A DNA stretch of 39,181 bases from contig JALHMM010000047.1 of assembly GCA_022844045.1 (NCBI GenBank), positions 1 to 39,181 on the forward strand. Reading direction: 5' to 3'. The stretch comes from Reyranellaceae bacterium. GTDB lineage: Bacteria; Pseudomonadota; Alphaproteobacteria; Reyranellales; Reyranellaceae. Position 1 is the stretch's first letter. Every line of letters begins with the position of its first letter. This document shows positions 8,916 to 15,798 of this stretch, piece after piece. Below the pieces are notes generated by a model that was not told the DNA's origin, searched no databases, and worked only from the letters and a program-made list of their open reading frames with translations. The position numbers and the translations under genes were made by a program.

Positions 8916-9201
8916 CCTCAAGAGCGGGGCCAAAACGAGCCTCCAGGCGTGAAAAATCACTTAATGCTTCGCTTTAACTGCAGCTTTTTGGTTGCCCGTG
9001 ACATAAATGTTTCACGTGAGCGGTAAATTCTAAAGCATCGTTTTGATTGCGCTTATTGCCAGAGCGGATGCGCTCTTTTCATCGCGCGACACGTGAATCT
9101 CACCCCTAATCCCGCCGTAATTTCAAGGCTTAAGGTCATGTTGTGATGTTGACCTCGGACCCTTCTTACACTATGGTTTAAGAGGGGAAGGGGAATGCTG
9201 A
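8916..9201. promoter_or_regulatory. AT-rich regulatory region ahead of ihfA
   Basis: The 286 bp between fabH and ihfA are distinctly AT-rich compared with the flanking genes, with runs such as TTTAACTGCAGCTTTTTGG. They carry no open frame worth noting. The sigma-70-like promoter annotated at 9149-9177 lies at the right end. Several TTAA and TTTGATT words could be IHF, CtrA or other sites, but none matches a full consensus. Confidence 0.55.
9149..9177 (+). promoter_or_regulatory. sigma-70-type promoter of ihfA
   Basis: TTGACC (9149-9154), a 17-bp spacer and TATGGT (9172-9177) lie 25 bp before the ihfA ATG. The ribosome site is the purine-rich AGAGGGGAAGGGGA just after it. Confidence 0.65.
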
Positions 9202-9531
9202 ATGGATCAACGGACGATCACCCGCGCTGACCTTAGCGAATCGGTGTTCCAGGAAGTCGGTTTGTCCCGTAACGAGTCAGCTGATCTGGTCGAGGTCATT
9301 CTCGGTGAGATTGCTGACGCGCTCGCGCGTGGCGAGACGGTCAAAATTTCGTCTTTCGGGAGCTTTTCGGTTCGCGACAAGGGGCAACGGGTCGGCCGTA
9401 ATCCAAAAACCGGACAGGAAGTTCCAATCCTGCCGCGGCGTGTCCTCGTCTTCCGCGCGTCTAACGTGCTCAAAGCACGCATCAATAATCTGCCTATGAC
9501 AAGCAATGATGATGATGTGGAAGGTGAATGA
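9202..9531 (+). CDS. ihfA: integration host factor subunit alpha
   Basis: DNA-bending protein of the HU/IHF family, 109 residues. It begins [20 protein letters not shown] and keeps the conserved core [33 protein letters not shown] and [17 protein letters not shown], which holds the beta arms that intercalate DNA through a Pro. The alpha rather than beta subunit is indicated by the [11 protein letters not shown] block and the FRAS-N-LK C-terminal helix, and by the neighbouring MerR gene, an arrangement usual for ihfA. It overlaps the MerR gene start by 4 bp. Confidence 0.93.
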   Translation: MDQRTITRADLSESVFQEVGLSRNESADLVEVILGEIADALARGETVKISSFGSFSVRDKGQRVGRNPKTGQEVPILPRRVLVFRASNVLKARINNLPMTSNDDDVEGE

Positions 9532-10034
9532 TGGTCATTCTCAGCGCTCAGGGGATAGAGCGCCGCGTCGAGAAGTCGGCGCTCGCGTTCAGGACAATTA
9601 GTGAAGTCGCAACCGAACTCGATGTGCCGCAGCACGTCCTGCGTTTCTGGGAAAGCAAGTTCAGCCAGGTGCGTCCGCTCAAGCGGGGCGGCGGCCGGCG
9701 GTACTATCGCCCCGAGGACGTCGATCTGCTGCGCCGCATCCGCTCGCTGCTCTACGATGACGGCTACACCATCAAGGGCGTTCAGCGCCTCCTGAAGGAA
9801 GGCCGTGGGCGTCTGGCGACGCGCGAGGACGGCGAGGCCGGTCGTCTCCTGCCGATCGACGCCGAGGTCCGCGCCGCGATGCCGCGTACCGGTCCGCAGC
9901 CGGCGACCAACGTCGCCCTGCCGCGGCCCACCACCAAGCTCGACGGCGCCAAGCGCCGCGAGATTGAGAACGTGCTCGACGATCTGCAGAACGCGCTCGA
10001 GCTGCTGCGCCGCACGCTGCACGGTCAGCACTAA
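9528..10034 (+). CDS. MerR-family transcriptional regulator
   Basis: Regulator of 168 residues with an N-terminal MerR winged helix (about residues 20-90): [20 protein letters not shown] then WESKF and [36 protein letters not shown]. No cysteine effector-binding set is seen, so it is not a metal-type MerR; the C-terminal third is short and ends with a coiled-coil-like helix ([15 protein letters not shown]). It is coupled to ihfA by an overlapping start (ATG 9528, with a second ATG at 9531) and followed by a strong hairpin terminator. This ihfA-merR pair is widespread in alphaproteobacteria; the target is not known to me. Confidence 0.9.
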   Translation: MMVILSAQGIERRVEKSALAFRTISEVATELDVPQHVLRFWESKFSQVRPLKRGGGRRYYRPEDVDLLRRIRSLLYDDGYTIKGVQRLLKEGRGRLATREDGEAGRLLPIDAEVRAAMPRTGPQPATNVALPRPTTKLDGAKRREIENVLDDLQNALELLRRTLHGQH

Positions 10035-10071
10035 ACCTCACCGATCCCGCGTCTCCTCGGGGTCCCGATCC

Positions 10072-10110
10072 GACGCCGCCGGTGGCAACACCGGCGGCGT
10101 CAGTCGTTTT
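10072..10110 (+). terminator. intrinsic terminator after the MerR gene
   Basis: A perfect 13-bp stem (GACGCCGCCGGTG, 10072-10084, pairing with 10089-10101) closes a GCAA tetraloop and is followed by AGTCGTTTT. It should end the ihfA-merR transcript before the tRNA. Confidence 0.75.
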
Positions 10111-10165
10111 GCGGTTCGTGAACGTTGAAATCGGGAGCAGGGAAGCGCTAAGTACCGCCCACGGT

Positions 10166-10242
10166 CGGGGCGTAGCGCAGCCCGGTAGCGCATCAGTCTG
10201 GGGGACTGGGGGTCGTGGGTTCGAATCCCGCCGCCCCGACCA
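10166..10242 (+). tRNA. tRNA-Pro (anticodon GGG)
   Basis: A 77-nt cloverleaf with encoded CCA. The acceptor stem CGGGGCG (10166-10172) pairs with CGCCCCG (10232-10238), followed by discriminator A and CCA. The D arm is GCGC/GCGC. The anticodon stem TCAGT/ACTGG encloses the loop CTGGGGG, so the anticodon is GGG (proline codons CCC and CCU). The T arm contains GTTCGAATC. No promoter is certain upstream; the terminator just before it suggests its own transcription. Confidence 0.95.
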
Positions 10243-10480
10243 ACAAATCCAGGTTTTGGTCCGTCAGTCAGCTGACGCGGCAACTGACCGGATTCGCTGG
10301 ATAGTTTGCCAAGCCAAGTTTTTTGGCGCCTGCTCGGGCGCGCCGAAGTAGCCCCGGCATCAGCTCGACGTACCTGCCTTCGCGCGATTGTTGTGGGTTG
10401 TGCGGCTGACATGCGTCCGTGCTTGGTTGCGGCGCCCGGACCGGTGTGTCTCCTCGCCCTGCCCATAAGAGGACCTGCGC

Positions 10481-11740
10481 ATGAGTGCTTCATCTGTTGT
10501 TCGCGCCGCATTCAAAGGCAGTAGTGGCCACGAGTTGGCGGCCCGGCTCGATCTGCCGGCAGGTCCCGTTCGGGCTTTCGCGTTGTTCGCCCACTGCTTC
10601 ACCTGCAGCAAGGATGTCCTGGCGGCGAAGCGCATCGCATCGGGCTTGGCTCAGGCCGGCGTCGGCGTGTTGCGCTTCGATTTCACCGGCCTTGGCTCTT
10701 CCGAAGGCGAGTTTGCCAACACCAATTTCTCCTCGAACGTGGAGGACCTCGTTCGCGCGGCCGGGTATCTGCGCGAGGCCTATTCAGCGCCGGCCATCTT
10801 GATTGGCCACTCGCTCGGCGGCGCCGCGGTGTTGGCCGCGGCGGCCAGTATTCCGGAGGCCAAAGCCGTCGTGACCATCGGCGCTCCGGCCGATGTCGGT
10901 CATGTGCTCGCTCAATTCGGATCCTCGCTCGACGAAATTCGTGGCAAGGGAGAAGCGCAGGTCTCACTCGCCGGCCGGTCCTTCAGCATCAAACGCTCAT
11001 TTGTCGAAGACGCCGAGGGGCAGCGCCTTGAGGGGCGCATTCGCTCGCTTGGCAGGGCGCTTCTGGTCATGCATGCACCGCTGGATGACGTGGTCGGCAT
11101 CGAGCATGCATCGAAAATCTTCCTCGCCGCCAAGCACCCAAAGAGCTTCGTCTCGCTCGACAACGCCGATCACCTGCTGTCTGGCCCCGAGGCCGCCGCC
11201 TACGCGGCTGGAGTGATCGTCGCCTGGGCGGCAAAGTATCTTCCAGCCGACACCTCGATGCAGGGCGATCTCGATCACGTGATGGTCCGCGAGACCGGGC
11301 AGGGCAAATTCCAGAGCATGGTCGTTTCCGGCCGCCACCGGTTGCTCGCCGACGAGCCCACCGAAGTTGGCGGGCTCGATTCCGGGCCGAGCCCGTACGA
11401 CTATCTGGCCATTGCCCTCGGCGCCTGCACGGCCATGACTCTCAGGATCTACGCCGACCACAAGAAGCTATCGCTCGGCCGCCTGTCGGTCGAGGTCCGG
11501 CACGGCAAGGTCCCGGCTGCGCACTGTATCGATTGCGGTCATGTCGCCGAAGGGCGCGAGGGCAAGATCGACCGCTTCGAGCGAATCATCTCGGTAGACG
11601 GCGAGGTCGATCAGGCCTTGAGCAACAAGCTCGTCGAGATCGCCGGCAAATGCCCGGTGCACCGCACGCTCGAAGCCGCGTCGGCCGTCGTCACCCGCGT
11701 GGCGCCGGCCGCAGGCGCCGCAGGGCCATCCGGGAGCTGA
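10481..11740 (+). CDS. alpha/beta hydrolase-OsmC fusion protein
   Basis: Two-domain protein of 419 residues. The N-terminal ~250 residues are a small alpha/beta hydrolase with the nucleophile S111 in GHSLGG and likely D202 (HAPLDDVVG) and H231 (NADHLL). The C-terminal ~150 residues are an OsmC/Ohr-type peroxidase domain with the two redox cysteines C316 (LGACTAMTLR) and C391 (KCPVHRTL). This fusion is a recognised architecture in proteobacteria; the hydrolase partner is often taken to process an ester or peroxide related to the OsmC substrate. A peroxide-detoxifying role is likely. The ATG at 10481 lies after TAAGAGGAC; a competing longer frame is not needed. Confidence 0.93.
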   Translation: MSASSVVRAAFKGSSGHELAARLDLPAGPVRAFALFAHCFTCSKDVLAAKRIASGLAQAGVGVLRFDFTGLGSSEGEFANTNFSSNVEDLVRAAGYLREAYSAPAILIGHSLGGAAVLAAAASIPEAKAVVTIGAPADVGHVLAQFGSSLDEIRGKGEAQVSLAGRSFSIKRSFVEDAEGQRLEGRIRSLGRALLVMHAPLDDVVGIEHASKIFLAAKHPKSFVSLDNADHLLSGPEAAAYAAGVIVAWAAKYLPADTSMQGDLDHVMVRETGQGKFQSMVVSGRHRLLADEPTEVGGLDSGPSPYDYLAIALGACTAMTLRIYADHKKLSLGRLSVEVRHGKVPAAHCIDCGHVAEGREGKIDRFERIISVDGEVDQALSNKLVEIAGKCPVHRTLEAASAVVTRVAPAAGAAGPSGS

Positions 11741-11756
11741 AACCAGGAGAAGGAGC

Positions 11757-11789
11757 ATGGCGACCAAGCGCTTCGTGCTCGCAAGATGA
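11757..11789 (+). pseudogene. truncated start of a lost gene (10 codons)
   Basis: Directly after the OsmC gene, AGGAGAAGGAGC ATG gives a strong ribosome site and start followed by MATKRFVLAR and a stop. The 145 bp that follow show no continuation in any frame. This looks like the surviving 5' end of a gene cut off by the rearrangement that produced the repeat beginning at 11929. Confidence 0.4.
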
Positions 11790-11928
11790 TGGTCGCGCCC
11801 TGTCGCAGAAATCTTGCGGAACTGGACCATGCCCGCTGCTGTGATGCATCAAGCCAGATCTTTGAAAGAGTCTGCGGGCGCAAAACGGCGATGCGGTTGG
11901 CTTGTGACCGACGTTATGGACTGTCGCC

Positions 11929-12106
11929 GCGGCGTCAGCCCTTCTCGGCGATCAGCCGGCCTTCCGAGGTCGGCTTGCACACCAGCCAATCCGGCTTCAG
12001 CGGGTTGCAGAACCACGGCTCGGCCCAGCCCATGGCGATGCAGCGGCGGATCATGTCAGGATCGAAGGCCTGGCCGTCGAGGTCGAACAGCGGCAGCTTG
12101 CCGCCG
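11929..12106. repeat. direct repeat copy 1 (178 bp)
   Basis: Matches 14938-15115 with 6 mismatches by my count (about 97% identity). It covers the 3' half of a small minus-strand gene that is complete only in the second copy. Similarity ends abruptly at both edges. Confidence 0.9.
11935..12106 (-). pseudogene. truncated copy of the 93-residue hypothetical protein
   Basis: Minus-strand remnant reading GGKLPLFDLDGQAFDPDMIR, then CIAMGWAEPWFCNPLKPDWL and VCKPTSEGRLIAEKG before the stop at 11935. Compared with the intact copy at 14944 it has changed S to C and L to P. The first ~36 residues and the start codon are missing because the homologous sequence ends at 12106. Confidence 0.75.
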
Positions 12107-12137
12107 CCTTGCCGCTGAAGAGGTCAGGACGATTCTC

Positions 12138-12248
12138 CTACACACCTTCGTCCGCAAGCAACGCTACCCAGGGCCAGGTCTCTTTGCTGTTAGTGACCAA
12201 CAAACACCGGTTCGGAAATTCAGTGATCTCCAGCTTGTCCGTGCTCAT
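12138..12248 (-). CDS. possible 36-residue small protein or truncated gene
   Basis: ATG at 12248 is preceded by an excellent ribosome site (GGGAGGT, seven or so bases upstream) and gives MSTDKLEITEFPNRCLLVTN then SKETWPWVALLADEGV and a stop at 12138. It lies 23 bp after the dimeric-barrel gene on the same strand, so it would be the third gene of that operon. The hydrophobic end (WPWVALLADEGV) stopping abruptly 31 bp before the repeat edge suggests the front part of a longer protein cut by the rearrangement. I do not recognise the family. Confidence 0.4.
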   Translation of the reverse strand: MSTDKLEITEFPNRCLLVTNSKETWPWVALLADEGV

Positions 12249-12271
12249 GATTGACCTCCCGGGGTAGGTCG

Positions 12272-12577
12272 CTACTTCGCGAACAGAATCTCCAACGGGC
12301 GCCACGGTGAGAGCGGAATGATCTCGGACGCCAACAAGCCAGCCGCGATCATCGGCAGGCCGGCGATGGCCGCTTCCGCATCCGCAGTCGAGGCGGTCTC
12401 GAGTTCAATGACGATCCGAACGGTGTCGATCGCCGCCGGCGAGCCGCTCCAATGCATCGAGCGGATGATGTCGGCCGTGTAGAGCCGCCAGACCTCCCGT
12501 TCCTCGGCGATCTGATGGGGGCCGAATTGTGCTGCGGTGATGCCGGGCTTGGGGCGCAGGATTGCGAGGTGTTTCAT
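12272..12577 (-). CDS. small dimeric alpha/beta-barrel protein
   Basis: 101 residues, MKHLAILRPKPGITAAQFGP at the start and LPMIAAGLLASEIIPLSPWR near the end, the layout of muconolactone-isomerase-like/YCII-type dimeric alpha-beta-barrel (ferredoxin-like) proteins. No catalytic residue can be assigned. A ribosome site (TTGGAGAC) precedes the ATG. It follows the EthD gene by 31 bp on the same strand, so the two are probably an operon, and proteins of this fold often act together in ring or quinone metabolism. Confidence 0.7.
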   Translation of the reverse strand: MKHLAILRPKPGITAAQFGPHQIAEEREVWRLYTADIIRSMHWSGSPAAIDTVRIVIELETASTADAEAAIAGLPMIAAGLLASEIIPLSPWRPLEILFAK

Positions 12578-12608
12578 GAGTTGTCTCCAAACAGGGGAAC
12601 GCGTGGGG

Positions 12609-12992
12609 TCAGACGGTCGTGCGGTCGAACACTTCGTGCTCGACGGTGATGAACGACACGGAGTTCGCGTGGTCGACGAAGTTGGCTTCGTCCTTCACGA
12701 ACTGCTCGCCGGCTTTCAGGCCTTCGGGGGAACCGTTGCCGGCCATGAATGCCTCGACGCTGTCCCACCAGATCTCGGTCAAGCCGTCAAAAGGCTTCGG
12801 CTGGTGGCCGCGCGACTGGCGAAGGATATCGTTGATCGGCGTGTCCAGCAGATGGCTCTGCACGTAGCGCTTGGCGCGAACGGTTGCCGCGAGATTAGCG
12901 ACGAACGGACCGTGGACGTCCTTCCAGTAGCGCTGGAATTCCGCGTCGCTCAGATCAGGGCGCTTCCGCATGGCGTAGGTGAGCTTGATCAT
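12609..12992 (-). CDS. EthD-domain protein
   Basis: 127 residues with the EthD ferredoxin-like domain: MIKLTYAMRKRPDLSDAEFQ, RYWKDVHGPFV (the conserved W-x-x-x-H-G-P), RYVQSHLLDTPIND and WWDSVEAFMAGNGSPEG, ending FITVEHEVFD. The family is named for a gene needed for ether degradation and includes many small enzymes of unknown substrate. The start at 12992 has GGAG upstream; a longer frame to 13049 adds an Arg-rich tail and is rejected. It is divergent from the LysR gene, which probably controls it. Confidence 0.85.
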   Translation of the reverse strand: MIKLTYAMRKRPDLSDAEFQRYWKDVHGPFVANLAATVRAKRYVQSHLLDTPINDILRQSRGHQPKPFDGLTEIWWDSVEAFMAGNGSPEGLKAGEQFVKDEANFVDHANSVSFITVEHEVFDRTTV

Positions 12993-13087
12993 TGGCCGTC
13001 TCCGTCGAGAGCGAGCGGCAGCCGCTCGGGACGAGAGGAATCTAGCCAAAGGGGATCAGTTGATTTAGGTCGATAATTGTAACTTCA

Positions 13088-13108
13088 TTCAATAGGTTTC
13101 CTATTGAA
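13088..13108. promoter_or_regulatory. palindrome over the LysR start, likely operator
   Basis: Perfect inverted repeat TTCAATAGG - TTT - CCTATTGAA in the short AT-rich gap between the divergent EthD and LysR genes. It fits the T-N11-A form of LysR-type boxes and covers the TTG start codon of the LysR gene at 13104-13106. Confidence 0.6.
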
Positions 13109-14051
13109 AAGGCCTCCTCTCTCCAGCGCTCTCGTGGCCTTCGTTCGCGCGGCTGAGCTCGGTAGCTTCGCGGCCGCGGCAAACGCCCTCAACGTGACTC
13201 CTGCGGCCATCGGGCAGACGGTGAAGCGGCTCGAGGATCGTTTTGGCGTGAAGCTCATGAGCCGCACGACACGCAAGATGAGCCTGACACCGGAGGGTTG
13301 GCTCCTGCTCAGTCGCTGCAGGAGGCCACTGGCCGAGCTCGACGAAGTCGCCGAGGTTTTCAACGAGGCGCGCGGCGTGGTTTCCGGCGAGCTTCGCGTC
13401 TCGGCGCCGCTCGAGTTCGGCCGCAACCATCTACTGCCTGTCATTGCCGCGTTCCGGGCCAAGCATCCCACCGTCGCCGTCGAGCTCGATGTCTCCGACC
13501 GCATCCGGGACTTCGTGGATGATCCCATCGACGTGGCGTTCCGGCTCCATCGCCCCGAGGACGGCACGCTCATCGCTCGGCCGATCTCCGCGCTTCAGGC
13601 TGTAACGGTCGCGTCGCCCGCTTACATCGAGCAGCATGGAGCGCCCCGGCATCCACAAGACCTGGAGCGGCACACCTGCATCAACTATCGCTACCCGTCC
13701 TCCGGCGCGCTCTATGCGTGGAGCTTCCTCATCGATGGGCAAGAAATGACGGTGCTGCCAAAGGGCGGAATTGTCGTGAATGATCCCGAAGTGTCGTGCG
13801 AGGCAGCGGCGTTGGGGTTGGGGGTCCTGCAGACCGGCAGCAACTATGCTGCGCCCTATCTGAAGGGTGGCCGGCTCCGGCTCGTCATGGCGCGCTTCAT
13901 GCTGACCACGCGGACGCTCTACCTGTGCTATCCGAGCCGCGAGCACATGCCGCTGCGCGTGCGCGCGTTTATCGACTTCGCGTTGCAGCAGCTCGGACGC
14001 GATCGCCTCCTGATCAGCGCGCGATCGGTCAAGGCATACTCAAAACACTAG
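13104..14051 (+). CDS. LysR-family transcriptional regulator
   Basis: 315 residues with the canonical N-terminal HTH: LSSALVAFVRAAELGSFAAA, ANALNVTPAAIGQTVKRLED, RFGVKLMSRTTRKMSLTPEG. The ~210-residue C-terminal part is a LysR substrate-binding domain (GELRVSAPLEFGRNHLLPVI and so on). The only usable start in this frame is TTG at 13104, with no strong ribosome site because the palindrome occupies that region. The gene is divergent from the EthD operon, the usual layout for a LysR regulator and its target. The frame upstream is closed by a stop at 13080-13082. Confidence 0.9.
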   Translation: MKRPPLSSALVAFVRAAELGSFAAAANALNVTPAAIGQTVKRLEDRFGVKLMSRTTRKMSLTPEGWLLLSRCRRPLAELDEVAEVFNEARGVVSGELRVSAPLEFGRNHLLPVIAAFRAKHPTVAVELDVSDRIRDFVDDPIDVAFRLHRPEDGTLIARPISALQAVTVASPAYIEQHGAPRHPQDLERHTCINYRYPSSGALYAWSFLIDGQEMTVLPKGGIVVNDPEVSCEAAALGLGVLQTGSNYAAPYLKGGRLRLVMARFMLTTRTLYLCYPSREHMPLRVRAFIDFALQQLGRDRLLISARSVKAYSKH

Positions 14052-14166
14052 GGGGCCTGGGCGCGCTTGACTCTGAAAACGCCTTACATCGAGCTGAACT
14101 ACGTGGCTGTGTTTCTTCGGCTCGGCTCGCGGGGGATCGACCTGAAGCGCCCATGGATAATGTCCG

Positions 14167-14496
14167 ATGATTGATGGGTCGGTTGGCCAAACCCTTGCCG
14201 ATCCGTTGCGGCGTCTTCGCATTCTGGGATGGATCGAGGGCTGCACGCTGATCGCCCTCATCTTTGCCGCGCTCTATCTCAAGCGCGTACTCGGTCTGTC
14301 GTCCGCCACACCTATCCTTGGCGCGGTGCATGGACTGTTTTTCTTTCTCTACTTCGCAACGCTTGTGGAGGCTGTCGCCTACGGCCGCTGGTCTCGCCGT
14401 GAAGCCATCAGATGCGTTTTGGCCACTTTGGTTCCGCTCGGCACGTTCTTCAACGACCGAATGCTCGCGCGGAAGATCGCGACGGAAGGCGAATGA
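14167..14496 (+). CDS. DUF3817 membrane protein
   Basis: 109 residues with three predicted membrane segments: WIEGCTLIALIFAALYL, ILGAVHGLFFFLYFATLVEA and a weaker third (CVLATLVPLGTFF). The motif R-x-x-G-W-x-E-G near the N-terminus and the VHG...F-F-x-Y segment match DUF3817 (YdzA-like integral membrane) proteins. Function is unknown. It ends 3 bp before the next gene, so they form a small operon; the 115-bp gap after LysR separates it from the regulator. Confidence 0.8.
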   Translation: MIDGSVGQTLADPLRRLRILGWIEGCTLIALIFAALYLKRVLGLSSATPILGAVHGLFFFLYFATLVEAVAYGRWSRREAIRCVLATLVPLGTFFNDRMLARKIATEGE

Positions 14497-14499
14497 CCC

Positions 14500-14904
14500 A
14501 TGATGCTGCACGAAGCGCTGAAGACTCTGCACATCGTTTCCATGGCTGTCTGGATCGGCGGCATGTTCACGATGTCCATGGCGGCTTTCGTTCTGGCGTC
14601 CGATCGGTCAGGCCTTGAACGTGTGCGTGCCGCCACCGCGCCGATAGCGTCGCTGTCGATGATCTTGACGCTCGCCCTCGGGTTCGGCCTTGCTTACAGC
14701 GCGGGTTGGCTTTCCCAGCGATGGGTCGTCGGGAAGATGCTGATGGCGCTCGTCCTCGCCGGTTTTCACGGCTACGTGTCCGGGCAGGTTCGCCGTATGG
14801 CTCGCGATCCGAGCCGCCCGCTATCGGCGATGATGCGCGCTGCCCCGGTCGTGATTCTGCTGTCGCTGTTGATTGTCGTCGCGCTCGCCGTGCGCAAGCC
14901 CTGA
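14500..14904 (+). CDS. HemJ/CopD-like four-helix membrane protein
   Basis: 134 residues with four hydrophobic helices. The first (LHIVSMAVWIGGMFTMSMAA) and the third (WVVGKMLMALVLAGFHGYVS) resemble CopD/HemJ family proteins, in which a conserved His in helix 1 and a Lys plus His-Gly-Tyr in helix 3 matter. HemJ is a protoporphyrinogen IX oxidase, CopD-like proteins are tied to copper. Assignment between the two is open. Start ATG at 14500 (second ATG at 14503). Confidence 0.65.
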   Translation: MMLHEALKTLHIVSMAVWIGGMFTMSMAAFVLASDRSGLERVRAATAPIASLSMILTLALGFGLAYSAGWLSQRWVVGKMLMALVLAGFHGYVSGQVRRMARDPSRPLSAMMRAAPVVILLSLLIVVALAVRKP

Positions 14905-14937
14905 GGACGCTCGACGATCCCGACCAACTACAGCGAG

Positions 14938-15115
14938 GCGGCGTCAGCCCTTTTCGGCGATCAGGCGGCCTTCCGAGGTCAGCTTGCACACCAGCCAGTC
15001 CGGCTTCAGCGGGTTGCTGAACCACGGCTCGGCCCAGCCCATGGCGATGCAGCGGCGGATCATGTCAGGATCGAAGGCCTGGCCGTCGAGATCGAACAGC
15101 GGCAGCTTGCCGCCG
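14938..15115. repeat. direct repeat copy 2 (178 bp)
   Basis: Partner of 11929-12106, same orientation, offset exactly 3009 bp, no internal gap. It is part of the intact 93-residue gene on minus. Confidence 0.9.
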
Positions 15116-15225
15116 GCCTGGTTGAGGCCGCGCCGGAGGTACGTGATGTCACGTTCTGTAGGAATATCAATGGTATGAGGATTTTTCCTATCCTCGAATC
15201 TCAGGATCTGAGCGGCATTGGCCAT
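14944..15225 (-). CDS. 93-residue hypothetical protein, intact copy
   Basis: Small unrecognised protein: MANAAQILRFEDRKNPHTID at the start, an IPTERDITYLRRGLNQAG block, GQAFDPDMIRRCIAMGWAEP and WFSNPLKPDWLVCKLTSEGR. The start at 15225 is chosen over 15291 because the extra 22 residues are Cys- and Gly-rich and unlike the rest; the G-rich tract upstream of the start is a weak ribosome site. The C-terminal half exists a second time as the pseudogene at 11935. No signal peptide. Two cysteines (in RRCIAM and LVCKLT) and four Trp-adjacent prolines suggest a compact folded domain. Confidence 0.65.
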   Translation of the reverse strand: MANAAQILRFEDRKNPHTIDIPTERDITYLRRGLNQAGGKLPLFDLDGQAFDPDMIRRCIAMGWAEPWFSNPLKPDWLVCKLTSEGRLIAEKG

Positions 15226-15371
15226 ATCGATCGAGAACCCCCCGTGTTCGGCCCCACAGCCGACCACCCCACATCTAAGAATAATCCACAACTACCTGAA
15301 ATGGAATGCAAATATGGCTTGACCTCCACTCGTTTCCCAATTCGCTGCATCTGGTAGTCCGAGAGCATGCC

Positions 15372-15704
15372 ATGTCCCAAGTCTTGTCTGTCTACATGAC
15401 CGCCGGCGACCTCGCCGAGGCCGAGAAGATCGCCCAGGCGCTGGTCGACGAGCGCCTGGCGGCCTGCGTCAACATCTTCGATGGCGTGCGCTCGGTGTTC
15501 CGCTGGCAGGGCAGCGTGCAGAGCGGCCGCGAGGTGGTGATGATCGCCAAGACGGTCGAGGAGCGCTTCGATGATCTACGGGAGCGGGTGATCGAGCTGC
15601 ACTCCTACGAGCTGCCCTGCATCGTCGCCCGACCTGTCAGCGACGGCCATCCCGGCTTCCTGGAGTGGATCGAGGCCGAGACCGACCCGTCCTCGGCGCT
15701 TTGA
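15372..15704 (+). CDS. cutA: divalent-cation tolerance protein CutA
   Basis: 110-residue trimeric PII-like protein associated with copper tolerance, role still unclear. The start at 15372 gives MSQVLSVYMTAGDLAEAEKI, followed by the hallmark ERLAACVNIFDGVRSVFRWQ, VVMIAKTVEERFDDLRERV and ELPCIVARPVSDGHPGFLEW. The upstream in-frame ATG at 15306 adds residues with no family match. It follows the divergent small gene at 14944 and ends before an MFS gene on the same strand. Confidence 0.95.
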   Translation: MSQVLSVYMTAGDLAEAEKIAQALVDERLAACVNIFDGVRSVFRWQGSVQSGREVVMIAKTVEERFDDLRERVIELHSYELPCIVARPVSDGHPGFLEWIEAETDPSSAL

Positions 15705-15798
15705 GAAAGGCCGCGATGCGCGCCCGGCGGTTGCGGCGGCGCACAATCGAGACGATGGTGCCGCCCCCTTGTGCCTGGCCTTTGGTAGCCTCCGCCCC

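Noticed and set aside
8916..9148. CtrA-like TTAA...TTAAC and IHF-like TTGATT words upstream of ihfA
   Set aside because: Spacing (9 instead of 7) or flanking bases do not meet the consensus sequences.
10038..10511. Minus ORF with GGRGGGIRTHDPQSP and plus ORF (10082-10351) with GVAQPGSASVWGTGGRGFES
   Set aside because: Both are translations of the tRNA-Pro gene and its surroundings, a well-known source of false proteins.
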